Source: Calditrichota bacterium (GTDB lineage: Bacteria > Calditrichota > Calditrichia > Calditrichales > Calditrichaceae). Taken from it: a DNA stretch of 64,000 nucleotides. The stretch is taken from assembly GCA_024278755.1 (NCBI GenBank), contig JAJRSO010000019.1, forward strand, positions 1 to 64,000. Direction: 5' to 3'. Positions 26,101-34,054 of this stretch are shown piece by piece. Under the pieces are notes generated by a model that did not search any database, had not been told where the DNA came from, and saw only the letters and a list, made by a program, of their open reading frames with translations. Within the stretch, counting starts at the first letter, position 1. Each line of letters begins with the position of its first letter. Made by a program: the position numbers and the translations under genes.

Positions 26101-27345
26101 ATGAAATATGAAGATTTTAGTTGGGATTTTAGAGATTCCAACACAAAAGAACTTACACATTGTTTTCATGCCTATCCAGCTATGATGATTCCTCAGGTTG
26201 CTCGTAGGTTGCTCTATAAATATGGGGATTCCGCCGAAACATTATTTGATCCTTATTGTGGCAGCGGCACTTCACTTGTTGAAGCAAATGTAAAAGACAT
26301 TAACGCAATCGGAACGGATTTAAATCCATTGGCGAGATTGATTGCTAAAACTAAAACCACACCAATTGATATACAGACTCTTGACCTTTATCTAAAAGAT
26401 TTTTACGATTATTCTTTTAAATTTCAATTTTATATTCAAAAATCTATTTCTGTTGTTGTTCCTGATTTTGCCAATATTGATTTTTGGTTTAGTGAAAACG
26501 CTCAAAAAAAACTTTCACTAATTAGGGATTATATAGATAATATTAAAGATTCTAAAGTTAAAAACTTTTTTCTCACCACCTTTAGCGAGACTGTTCGGGA
26601 ATCTTCCTATACAAAAAAAGGTGAATTTAAGTTAGTGCGTATTCCAGAAGAAAAAAGGACTAAGTTTAATCCCGATAGCTTTGGTATTATGTTGTCAAAA
26701 CTTTCACGTAATAAAGCCGGTTTATTGGAATTTATAAAACAAAAACGTAATGGTTCCGTAGCCAGAATATTTGATTTTAATAGTGTTGATTCTGTGCCAA
26801 AAGAAATAATTCCGGATGAATCTGTTGACATAATAATAACATCTCCTCCGTATGGTGATTCACGAACGACCGTTGCTTATGGCCAGTATTCCAGACTTGC
26901 TAATCAGTGGATGGGAATAAAAAACGCATCAAAAGTTGATAATTTATTAATGGGCGGTGTTAGATATAATTCAAGATTTAAATTTAATTCGCAATATTTA
27001 AATGAAACGTTAGAAAGGATTGAACAAACAGATTCTAAAAGAATGGCAGAAGTAGGATCATTCTTCATCGATTATAAAAAATCAATAGACAATATATCTA
27101 AATCTGTAAAGAAAAACGGATTTGTTTGTTATGTAGTCGGAAATAGAACTGTAAAGGGGATCAATATTCCAATGGATTTGATTACTAAAGATTTTTTTGA
27201 AGAAAATGGTTTCCGGCATATTGAAACAATCATACGAAATATACCTAATAAACGAATGCCTTCTCAGAATTCGCCTTCAAATATTCCCGGTATTAAATCA
27301 TCTACAATGAAAAATGAATTTATAGTGATATGCGAGAAAAATTAG
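26101..27345 (+). CDS. DNA amino-methyltransferase (probably N4-cytosine), R-M partner
   Basis: 414 residues. The SAM-binding motif I is 'LFDPYCGSGTSLVEA' (residues about 53-67) and the catalytic motif IV 'DIIITSPPYGDS' lies near residue 245, so the order is I before IV. The TSPPY form is typical of N4-cytosine methyltransferases, although N6-adenine activity is not excluded. It protects the sites cut by the endonuclease encoded directly after it (TAG|ATG junction, no gap). The coding sequence is visibly A/T-rich. The ATG lacks a strong ribosome-binding site (AAAAAGA only). An internal TAA-free frame of full length shows it is intact. Confidence 0.92.
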   Translation: MKYEDFSWDFRDSNTKELTHCFHAYPAMMIPQVARRLLYKYGDSAETLFDPYCGSGTSLVEANVKDINAIGTDLNPLARLIAKTKTTPIDIQTLDLYLKDFYDYSFKFQFYIQKSISVVVPDFANIDFWFSENAQKKLSLIRDYIDNIKDSKVKNFFLTTFSETVRESSYTKKGEFKLVRIPEEKRTKFNPDSFGIMLSKLSRNKAGLLEFIKQKRNGSVARIFDFNSVDSVPKEIIPDESVDIIITSPPYGDSRTTVAYGQYSRLANQWMGIKNASKVDNLLMGGVRYNSRFKFNSQYLNETLERIEQTDSKRMAEVGSFFIDYKKSIDNISKSVKKNGFVCYVVGNRTVKGINIPMDLITKDFFEENGFRHIETIIRNIPNKRMPSQNSPSNIPGIKSSTMKNEFIVICEKN

Positions 27346-28050
27346 ATGACATTAAAAGAGCTGCAAGATAAGTTTAGAGAATTACATGAAAAAGGATATA
27401 TCCCATCTATAAGAAAAGGTCCAACAGGCATCGGGCACACTCTTGAGCAGGAATTGAATTTAAATGAGAATAATTTAGCCATTCCTGACATTGGCGGTCG
27501 AGTAGAACTAAAGGCCACTCGTAAGACTTCTAATTCTATGGTTACGCTATTCACTTTTAATCGTGCTGTTTGGCAATTATCTCAAAAAAAAATTATTGAA
27601 AAATATGGTTATATTGATGATCATAATCGCAAATCGCTTTATTCTACCGTATTTCACGGACAATCCAATCCGCAAGAGTTAAGAATCGAAATTGATAAGT
27701 CAAATAATAAAGTTCATTTATACCATAATTCAGGTGTTTTACTTGCCACCTGGAGCATTTTTACAATTGTAGGAAAGTTTATTTCAAAGCTTGAAAGACT
27801 TTTAGTCGTTTTTGCAGATAATAGAATAAACAATGAACTTAAGAGAGAAGAGTTTCTTTTCACAGAAGCATATCTTTTAGAAAATCCTTCCCCCGATAAT
27901 TTTCTTGAAGCTTTTGAAAATTCATTAATTGCAATAGATATTAGGATGCATATTAAAGACACAGGCTCAGTAAGAAATCACGGTACAGGTTTTAGAATTC
28001 AGGAAAAAAATATTACTGATTTGTATTCTGTTAGGAAAAAAATTCTTTAA
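27346..28050 (+). CDS. MvaI/BcnI-family type II restriction endonuclease
   Basis: 234 residues. The N-terminal block 'GYIPSIRKGPTGIGHTLEQELNL' and the active-site block 'IPDIGGRVELKATR' (D, then E-x-K) match the MvaI/BcnI family of monomeric nicking-type endonucleases, whose members cut CCWGG or CCSGG. 'FTFNRAVWQL' and the late 'HGTGFRI' also fit. The recognition sequence here is inferred only at family level. It starts immediately after the methyltransferase stop and ends 16 nt before the attC-like site. Confidence 0.9.
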   Translation: MTLKELQDKFRELHEKGYIPSIRKGPTGIGHTLEQELNLNENNLAIPDIGGRVELKATRKTSNSMVTLFTFNRAVWQLSQKKIIEKYGYIDDHNRKSLYSTVFHGQSNPQELRIEIDKSNNKVHLYHNSGVLLATWSIFTIVGKFISKLERLLVVFADNRINNELKREEFLFTEAYLLENPSPDNFLEAFENSLIAIDIRMHIKDTGSVRNHGTGFRIQEKNITDLYSVRKKIL

Positions 28051-28066
28051 CAGTCTTCAACGGTGC

Positions 28067-28168
28067 ACATAACCTGCGGCTCAAGTGCGACATGAACATG
28101 CGGGCGATGAATTAGCATTTTGAAATTTTTTACGCGTGCTCGTGCAGCTTAGCCGCAAGCCGTTATCT
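28067..28168 (+). other. attC-like recombination site
   Basis: Imperfect palindrome directly after the endonuclease gene. R'' ACATAAC (28067-28073) pairs with R' GTTATCT (28162-28168). L'' GCGGCTcAAG (28076-28085) pairs with L' CTTAGCCGC (28148-28156), leaving C28082 extrahelical, as in classical attC sites where L'' is GTTcAAGC opposite GCTTAAC. The roughly 60-nt centre is variable and partly self-complementary. The core G^TT at 28162-28163 is the predicted crossover. The circular cassette would carry R' GTTACGT (G28162 joined to 26019), which also nearly complements R''. Confidence 0.78.
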
Positions 28169-28275
28169 GACCCTCTTCGTTAAACCCCTCCCTAAGTGAA
28201 TTAGGGAGGGGCTGAACGAAGGAAAGGGGTGGGTTAATGTAATATTTTAAAATCAAGTCTCTGTTTTATATTTTG
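28163..28275 (+). repeat. MITE-like element copy 2, right part
   Basis: Matches copy 1 from TCTGACCC through the palindrome CCCTCCCTAA..TTAGGGAGGG, GGGGTGGGT and AATCAAGTCTC (28252-28262; copy 1 1271-1281). The long GGTTCCCGA palindrome of copy 1 is replaced by a short different stretch. Similarity fades after about 28275 and the right terminal repeat (TTTAACCGGACACTA) is not found, so this copy has lost its right end. Confidence 0.75.
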
Positions 28276-28367
28276 CGCAAACTCCCTTTCGGCTAAACAG
28301 ATTTTTCTTGAACTGCATTCGTAAATGGATTATTATTGCAGATATTATTTACCGGAGCGGTTGTTGT

Positions 28368-29153
28368 ATGCATTTTAATTTTAAGTGGAATTTTATCATT
28401 TTGGTTTTGTTGGCCGTTGTTTTATTTTACCAGTTCGGCCGGCCCTATCTAAAACATATGCAGTTGCATTCCAGTACAAAAAGCGTGTATCAAGAAATGG
28501 CCTCGGCCCGAGCGGCCTGGCAGGTTTACGGCGCCTCGGAACAGGAACATAATATTTATTTCCGGCAGATCGGCGATAGCTCCGAGACAACCCTTATTTT
28601 AGGAGCCTTTCACGGAGACGAGCAAAGCGGATTTCATCTTGTAAAACGGTTGGCCGATACGCTTTTAGCCCATCCGGAAAAAATATCCAAACGAGCAATC
28701 CTGGTGCCGGCTGTCAATCCAGACGGTCTGCTAAACCGCACGCGGGTTAATGCAAACGGCGTTGATATTAACCGTAATTTCCCCACCGAAAACTGGACAC
28801 CGGTTTATGAAAAGAAACGCTACTACCCCGGTCCCGAACCTGCTTCCGAAAAAGAGACACGCCTGGTGATGCAGATGATTGCCGAATTTAAACCGGTGCG
28901 TATCATCACCATTCACGACGCGCTGGAAATGAATAATTACAACGGCCCGGCCCTGAAGCTGGCGGAAATGTTCAAACGCTACAACGGCTATCCGGTGACA
29001 GCCGATGTGGGTTACCCCACGCCCGGTTCCTTTGGTAATTATGCCGGAACGGAACAAAATATTGCGGTTGTAACGCTGGAACTGCCCGACATCGGGCCGG
29101 AAGAAGCCTGGGAGCAAAACGGGCAGGCTTTAATTGAAGCGATTAACTTTTAA
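28368..29153 (+). CDS. M14-family zinc carboxypeptidase/amidase, membrane-anchored (MpaA-like)
   Basis: 261 residues. An N-terminal hydrophobic segment ('WNFIILVLLAVVLFYQFG') anchors or exports it. The zinc site is 'GAFHGDEQSG' (H and E), the conserved 'PAVNPDGLLNRTRVNANGVDINRNFP' block follows, then 'TIHDA' (third ligand) and the general base in 'VVTLELP'. This arrangement is that of murein peptide amidase A and succinylglutamate desuccinylase-like M14 enzymes, so a role in peptidoglycan peptide turnover is likely. I use the ATG at 28368 with GGAG 10 nt before it; a TTG at 28308 is possible. One arm of the palindromic repeat seen at 8321 lies just after the stop. Confidence 0.8.
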   Translation: MHFNFKWNFIILVLLAVVLFYQFGRPYLKHMQLHSSTKSVYQEMASARAAWQVYGASEQEHNIYFRQIGDSSETTLILGAFHGDEQSGFHLVKRLADTLLAHPEKISKRAILVPAVNPDGLLNRTRVNANGVDINRNFPTENWTPVYEKKRYYPGPEPASEKETRLVMQMIAEFKPVRIITIHDALEMNNYNGPALKLAEMFKRYNGYPVTADVGYPTPGSFGNYAGTEQNIAVVTLELPDIGPEEAWEQNGQALIEAINF

Positions 29154-29175
29154 AAACAGACCTTCCGGGTTTTTA

Positions 29176-30384
29176 TTATTTTCCCATCAATCTGAAATCA
29201 CCGCCGCTCGGATTCTGAAAAATCCGCAGGTCAAATTCATTGATAACAGATAAAATATGATCAAAAATATCCGCCTGCGCTGCTTCGTAAGCCAGCCATT
29301 CGGTCGTATTGGTAAAAGCATAGACTTCCAGCGGCAATCCGTTGGGGCCGGGCGGCAGCTGGCGCACCATTGTTGTTAAATTATGGTTTAGCTTTGGATG
29401 CATTTCAAGATACGCTTGGGCATAGGTCCGAAACGTGCCAAGGTTGGTCATACGCCGCCCATTCACTTTTAACGCGTCGTCTATTTTATTTTCCGCATTA
29501 AATTTTTCCAGTTCCTCTTTCTTTTGCCGCACATAATCCGCAATGAGATGGATTTTTTCAAACCGTTCAATCATTTCATCCGTACAAAAAGCAACGCTGC
29601 TTTGATCAAGGTAGACCGAACGTTTAATACGTCTGCCGCCGGCCTGTATCATACCGCGCCAGTTTTTAAATGATTTTTCCGTCAGTTTATGGGTGGGAAT
29701 TACGGTGATGGTTTTATCCCAGTTTTGCACCTGTACGGTATGTAAAGCAATATCAATCACATCACCGTCCGCGCCGTATTCCGGCATTTCAATCCAATCG
29801 CCCACATGCACCAGATCGTAACTGGTTATCTGAATGCCGGCCACAAAGGAGAGAATGGTATCTTTAAAAATCAGCAGGACAAGGGCGGTCATAGCGCCGA
29901 CGCCGCTAAGCAGTACCCACGGCGATTGTCCGGTAAGGCTGCCGATGATAAAAATAATACCCAAAATATATATGATGATAACGGCAACCTGGATGTAGCC
30001 TTTTATAGGCCGTTCTTTAGATTTGGGTTTGGTTTCGTAAAAACCGTTAACGGCGCCCAAAAAAGCAGATATGGCAAGAATAAAGATCCAAATCAGAAGG
30101 ATATGACTAAAACGGTTGATAAACGGCTGTATATTTGGTGTTAAAAATAATAAATTATCGATCACCAATAGAGGCACGATATAAGAAAGCCGGGAGAGTG
30201 TTTTACTCTCAACTAAAAAATCGTCAAACCTGGTCTTGCTTTTAGACGCCGCTTTCTTAAGAAGGACAATCAAAATACGGTGTACTAAAAAATAGGACAA
30301 CCAGGCCAAAAAGAAAATCCCTGTAAGCAACAGTAGCGATTTAACTATGGGATACTGTTCGATATAAGTTAAAAATGTTTTCAT
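29176..30384 (-). CDS. MscS-family mechanosensitive channel (YbdG-like)
   Basis: 402 residues with four to five N-terminal membrane spans (about 15-35, 60-80, 90-110, 130-150 and 155-180). The conserved MscS pore helix and beta-domain entry follow: 'LLSGVGAMTALVLLIFKDTILSFVAGIQI' then 'HVGDWIEMPEYGADGDVIDIALHTVQVQNWDKTITVIPTHKL'. The C-terminal extension with 'GGRRIKRSVYLDQSSVAF' is typical of the YbdG branch. It relieves osmotic downshock. Its ATG directly abuts the stop of the S51 peptidase gene. Confidence 0.92.
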   Translation of the reverse strand: MKTFLTYIEQYPIVKSLLLLTGIFFLAWLSYFLVHRILIVLLKKAASKSKTRFDDFLVESKTLSRLSYIVPLLVIDNLLFLTPNIQPFINRFSHILLIWIFILAISAFLGAVNGFYETKPKSKERPIKGYIQVAVIIIYILGIIFIIGSLTGQSPWVLLSGVGAMTALVLLIFKDTILSFVAGIQITSYDLVHVGDWIEMPEYGADGDVIDIALHTVQVQNWDKTITVIPTHKLTEKSFKNWRGMIQAGGRRIKRSVYLDQSSVAFCTDEMIERFEKIHLIADYVRQKKEELEKFNAENKIDDALKVNGRRMTNLGTFRTYAQAYLEMHPKLNHNLTTMVRQLPPGPNGLPLEVYAFTNTTEWLAYEAAQADIFDHILSVINEFDLRIFQNPSGGDFRLMGK

Positions 30385-31050
30385 TTAATCTCCGTTAACG
30401 GGAAAGATAAGATTTTGCTGCCCGTCGCTAATCTCAATTAGCGGTTTACGCAACGCTTCGATGGTATGATCCGGATGATAAACCATTCCTCCTCCAGAGG
30501 GGATACCGATTCCCGTAAATAATGCGCCCGGCCGGCCGGTTAGCTCCTTTAATGTTTTCCACTCTTTTTGTTCGTCGTGCACCGCAATACAAAGCGGAAC
30601 GATTCGCAGCAACTCTAACACATTTTCCTCGTCTTTGGCTGTTAATCCTAACTGAATGGCCCCGGCAGAAATCCCTATCAGTACGGCGCCCTTTTCCCGG
30701 CGTTCCCGAATGACATCCTGCATTCCGCTTTTTTCCAACACCTTCCAGCCCTGCAAAACGCTTCCTCCTGCCAGTAAAATCACATCACTCGATTTCAGGA
30801 ATTGTTTTTCTTCCGCCGAATAAGCTGACGTAATATGCCGGCAATTTTGAATGTCTGCCAGACGCATGGCCGCTTCGAACATTTCATAAAAAACCGGTTC
30901 ATCTCCATTGGAGGCGCCGATATACGCCGCCCGAATATCTTCCTTTGGAAAAGACTGTGTTAATGTTTGTATAAAAGGGCCGTCTCCCGATTGCCAGAAT
31001 AGCAACTGGCTATCCGCGAAAAGATAAACAGGCTGAAACGGGCGATTCAT
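30385..31050 (-). CDS. S51-family serine peptidase (dipeptidase E / cyanophycinase-like)
   Basis: 221 residues with the class I glutamine-amidotransferase-like fold. The nucleophile elbow is 'LIGISAGAIQLG', with the catalytic serine after G-I. Upstream comes 'DVILLAGGSVLQGWKVLE', and near the end 'GIPSGGGMVYHPD' with the histidine. S51 enzymes hydrolyse Asp-containing dipeptides or cyanophycin; the substrate cannot be told. It lies directly upstream of the MscS-type gene without spacer, on the same strand. No signal peptide, so cytoplasmic. Confidence 0.8.
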   Translation of the reverse strand: MNRPFQPVYLFADSQLLFWQSGDGPFIQTLTQSFPKEDIRAAYIGASNGDEPVFYEMFEAAMRLADIQNCRHITSAYSAEEKQFLKSSDVILLAGGSVLQGWKVLEKSGMQDVIRERREKGAVLIGISAGAIQLGLTAKDEENVLELLRIVPLCIAVHDEQKEWKTLKELTGRPGALFTGIGIPSGGGMVYHPDHTIEALRKPLIEISDGQQNLIFPVNGD

Positions 31051-31419
31051 ATCTGTGTTTTACTCCGGAGAAATCAGTATCCATTTGAATTAGGTTGACA
31101 GTACGCATCAAATTTAACATTTTAGTAGATAGTTTTCAACCGTGGCCGCCAATGAATCAAAACCTCTTCCGGCCCGCATCTTCATAAAAAACTCCACTCC
31201 TTTACAGGCGATGACAAATAGAAAAAAGGCAGTTCAGTATCTATCCGCGTGGGTAAGAAAAAAAGAAACGCCACGGATTACCGCTACACCAGAGACGGAC
31301 AGGCCGAAAAAGCTCCGTTCTTTTCGTTTCCTCTTTTCCGTGTAAATCCGCGGCCATATTATTTTATTGACTAAATGTTACCCGTTAATATCGACAGAAA
31401 ACGGGGAACACTGTTTTTA
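31051..31419. repeat. Gene-free spacer with dispersed repeat (31271-31311)
   Basis: No credible gene. The segment at 31271-31311 (CCACGGATTACCGCTACACC.. and on through GACGGACAGGCCGAAAAA) recurs inverted at 50350-50391 with about 80% identity. Around it are pieces of the common 'CCGTGTAAATCCGCGG' type (31327-31345). A 67-codon GTG-started frame crosses the repeat but has no ribosome-binding site or family similarity. Confidence 0.55.
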
Positions 31420-32034
31420 TCAGTTTTCTAACAATTTGGGAATGGTTTTCAGATTCGGCTTTTTTGGGGCCTTAAAATAGGTTTCGTTCTGTTTTTGCCG
31501 CTGTGCTTCGTACTGTTTTTCCAGGTATTTAAAATTTCGGCGAAAATAATTTGTTTCGTTTTCCGAATGGGGCTGCACCAGGCTGTTATTGGCCATACGC
31601 CGGGTAAAGACGATAATCTGTCGCAACAGTTTATTTTTTTCTTTCAGAATCTGAACCACCGTATCCCGCGCCAAAATGAAGGTATTCAAACTGTCCGAAA
31701 GGGCTGTTGTGTTTGTGCCGGATTCTTTCAGACGGGAATTTAACGTGGTTATTTCCTGTTCCAATGAATTCTGCTTTAACTGGAAATGAATGGCAGAATA
31801 TCCAAACATAACCGCGGCGCCCACGGCAAGACCGATAACCAGAAATAAAAGCGGCATCAGAAAACGGGAATGTTCTTTAAACCATAATCTGCGCAGCGCT
31901 TTCTTGTTGGTTTTTGTGGTTTCACCAGGTTCAAAGACAGATTGATATATATGTAAATCCAACGCTTTTTTACAATGCGGACATACTTTTGCCGGATTAT
32001 TTAAGGGCCCGGAACAGAAGGGACAGTATTCCAT
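31420..32034 (-). CDS. Zinc-ribbon, single-pass membrane protein with coiled coil
   Basis: 204 residues, no named family. N-terminal double zinc knuckle 'YCPFCSGPLNNPAKVCPHCKKAL' (residues 3-25), a basic juxtamembrane stretch, one membrane helix ('RFLMPLLFLVIGLAVGAAVMFGYSA', about 57-81). A predicted coiled coil follows ('LKQNSLEQEITTLNSRLKESG' and onward), then a basic tail. The layout suggests the ribbon faces the cytoplasm and the coiled coil the periplasm. It stands alone, with repeats on both sides. Confidence 0.7.
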   Translation of the reverse strand: MEYCPFCSGPLNNPAKVCPHCKKALDLHIYQSVFEPGETTKTNKKALRRLWFKEHSRFLMPLLFLVIGLAVGAAVMFGYSAIHFQLKQNSLEQEITTLNSRLKESGTNTTALSDSLNTFILARDTVVQILKEKNKLLRQIIVFTRRMANNSLVQPHSENETNYFRRNFKYLEKQYEAQRQKQNETYFKAPKKPNLKTIPKLLEN

Positions 32035-32103
32035 ATCTTTTTCCTTAGTAATGGTAACGCTGTTAAAATCTAAATAAATTTACCATGAAAATCCAATGCA
32101 TTC

Positions 32104-32218
32104 TATGTATGAGTTCACTATAAAAACCACGAATCTATTCAATGTAATTTCAATAAAAACAATCCGTGTCTTTTATGGAAATCAGAGGCCATGCCTTTTT
32201 AGACTGGACTCATATATG
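32104..32218 (+). repeat. Dispersed repeat, copy A (inverted partner at 41129)
   Basis: 115-bp non-coding repeat with imperfect terminal inverted repeats: TATGTATGAGTTCACT at the left and AGACTGGACTCATATATG at the right. The reverse complement of 41129-41254 matches along the whole length, including 'ACTATAAAAACCACGAAT', 'ATTCAATGTAATTTCAAT' and 'ATGCCTTTTTAGACTGGACT'; copy B has an extra 8 nt and a few changes. No ORF. Ends and size are those of a small non-autonomous element. Confidence 0.75.
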
Positions 32219-32267
32219 CTAAAACAATTGCTGCAAAAGAAGGCGTAATTTAATAAGGAGTACCATA

Positions 32268-32789
32268 ATGAAACATGTAACCATCTTATATTTTTCTTTT
32301 CTTCTCACCACAACTCTTTTTGGAGGAACTATGTTAACGATCGGCCAACCGGCCCCCGATTTTTCTTTAAAAGACGCGCAGGGAAAAATACATAAATTAT
32401 CCGACTACAAAGGTAAAACCGTCGTCCTTTATTTTTATCCCAAAGACGATACCCCGGGCTGCACGGCCGAAGCCTGCAATATCCGGGATAACTACAACGA
32501 CCTGCTAAAACGTAATCTTGTTATTCTCGGCATTAGTTTTGATGACCAAAAATCCCATCAAAAATTCAGCCAAAAATATAACCTGCCCTTTCCCATTCTT
32601 TCCGACACCAATAAAAAGGTCGCCGGGCAGTACGGGGCGGTACGCGGCGCGCTACTCTCCTTTGTGGGACCGAAACGCATAACCTATTTAATCGATGAAA
32701 AACAGAATATTCTTCATATATTTGAAAACGTGGATACTAAAAACCATACGGCTCAGATTCTGAATATATTAAATTCCATAAGAAAATAA
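32268..32789 (+). CDS. PrxQ/Bcp-type peroxiredoxin with possible dual start
   Basis: Thiol peroxidase reducing H2O2 and organic peroxides. 'IGQPAPDFSLKDAQGK', 'VVLYFYPKDDTPGCTAEACNIRD' with peroxidatic and resolving cysteines five apart, and 'GISFDDQKSHQKF' are typical of PrxQ. The long form (173 residues) starts with a signal-like segment ('VTILYFSFLLTTTLFGG') after GGAGTACCATA. A second ATG at 32331 has its own GGAGGAAC just upstream and would give a 152-residue cytosolic enzyme. Both starts look usable. It stands alone between two repeat-rich gaps. Confidence 0.93.
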   Translation: MKHVTILYFSFLLTTTLFGGTMLTIGQPAPDFSLKDAQGKIHKLSDYKGKTVVLYFYPKDDTPGCTAEACNIRDNYNDLLKRNLVILGISFDDQKSHQKFSQKYNLPFPILSDTNKKVAGQYGAVRGALLSFVGPKRITYLIDEKQNILHIFENVDTKNHTAQILNILNSIRK

Positions 32790-33061
32790 TTACCATAAGG
32801 CGGACGGATAGCTGTAAGCCAAATTATTTAAGCCAATTTTCAAAGTAAAACCGGAAATGATTTAACGGGTAAATACTAACTTTAAAAAATTAATACTCAT
32901 CCGTCCGGATGAAACATCCTACAAGATTTAATCTGTTGTTTCTTTGAGATTTATTTGAATTTTGTTATTTGTTCTTTAGACATTTAGATAGTACATTGAA
33001 TAAACGCTTAACTCATCTGTATGCTTGATTTAATATATGAACATTTTAAGGAGGCCCTTTT

Positions 33062-34054
33062 ATGAATCAACAAAATCCGCAGTTTGATTTTAATAATATC
33101 AAACCGCCTAACATTTCCGGTAAAACAATCCGCCTCGGTGTCATTATTGTTTTGGCTCTGGCTTTTGTTTTTTCCGGTTTTTTTACCATCAGCCCGGAAG
33201 AAGTTGGTATTGTATTGCGCTTTGGTAAATATACGCGCACCGCTTCGCCCGGTTTGAACCTACAATGGCCGTTTGGAATTGAAACGGTTATCAAGGTACC
33301 GGTGGAACGGCAGCAAAAACAGGAATTTGGTTTTCGTACGGTTCGCGCCGGCGTACGCACGCAGTATTCCAACGCCCGTTATACAGACGAATCCCTTATG
33401 CTGACCGGCGATCTCAACGCCGCTCAGGTTGAATGGATTGTGCAGTACCGCATTACCGATCCCTACAAATTTTTATTTAAGGTACGCAATGCCCAGCAGA
33501 CCTTTCGTGATTTAAACGAAGCGGTCATGCGCGAAATCGTCGGTGACCGTACCGTAAACGAAGTAATTACCGTAGGACGGCAGGAACTGGCGGACGCTGT
33601 GGCCGTTAAGTTGCAATCGCTATGCGACCAGTACGAGACCGGTATTAAAGTGGAACAGGTTGTGCTTCAGGATGTAAATCCGCCAGATGCGGTAAAACCC
33701 TCTTTTAACGAGGTAAACGAAGCCGAGCAGGAAAGAGAGAAATTAATCAACCAGGCGCTTTCGGAGTACAATAAAGTTATTCCAAAGGCCAAAGGTGAAG
33801 CGGAACGTAAAATTGAAGAAGCCTACGGGTATGCCTTAAAACGGGTAAATGAAGCCAAGGGCGACGCCAAACGTTTTACATCCCGGTTTAATGAATATAT
33901 TAAGGCAAAAGAAGTGACACGGCAGCGTTTATATCTCGAAACAATGAACGACGTTCTGAATAAAGTCGGACGAAAACTCATTTCCAGCGACAAGACGTCA
34001 GGCATTTTACCGCTGTTCCAGTTTGATAAAGGAGATCTAAACAATGCAAAATAA
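33062..34054 (+). CDS. hflK: HflK-type SPFH membrane protein
   Basis: 330 residues. One N-terminal membrane span ('IRLGVIIVLALAFVFSGFFTI', about 23-43), then the SPFH/prohibitin domain beginning 'SPEEVGIVLRFGKYTRTASPGLNLQWPFGIETVIKVPVERQQKQEFGFR' and a C-terminal coiled coil ('VNEAEQEREKLINQALSEYN'). HflK forms a periplasmic cage with HflC around the FtsH protease. AAGGAGG precedes the ATG. It overlaps hflC by 11 nt; ftsH is not in the window. Confidence 0.95.
   Translation: MNQQNPQFDFNNIKPPNISGKTIRLGVIIVLALAFVFSGFFTISPEEVGIVLRFGKYTRTASPGLNLQWPFGIETVIKVPVERQQKQEFGFRTVRAGVRTQYSNARYTDESLMLTGDLNAAQVEWIVQYRITDPYKFLFKVRNAQQTFRDLNEAVMREIVGDRTVNEVITVGRQELADAVAVKLQSLCDQYETGIKVEQVVLQDVNPPDAVKPSFNEVNEAEQEREKLINQALSEYNKVIPKAKGEAERKIEEAYGYALKRVNEAKGDAKRFTSRFNEYIKAKEVTRQRLYLETMNDVLNKVGRKLISSDKTSGILPLFQFDKGDLNNAK

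Larger units (their letters stand above)
26019..28162 (+). mobile_element. Integron-type gene cassette carrying a restriction-modification pair
   Basis: A 2144-bp unit made of a short leader, two genes in the same direction and a 3' attC-like site. It is inserted between G (26018) and TT (28163) of the second MITE-like copy. Joining the outer halves restores TTATTTTG|TTATCTGACCC, equivalent to TTATTTCG|TATTCTGACCC in copy 1. Insertion at G^TT, a gene followed by attC, and A/T-rich coding sequence unlike the neighbours all fit an integron cassette recombined into a secondary site. No integron integrase is present in the window. Confidence 0.8.

Noticed and set aside
28148-28220. CRISPR-like repeat from the nested palindromes
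   Set aside because: There is no regular repeat-spacer periodicity; the structure is explained by an attC-like site followed by the MITE palindrome.
25961-28275. Composite transposon carrying the R-M genes between two element copies
   Set aside because: The flanking pieces are consecutive halves of one element, not two full copies, so insertion into a single element fits better.
31142-31345. 67-codon GTG-started ORF
   Set aside because: It lies across a dispersed repeat, lacks a ribosome-binding site and family similarity, and its codon use looks random.
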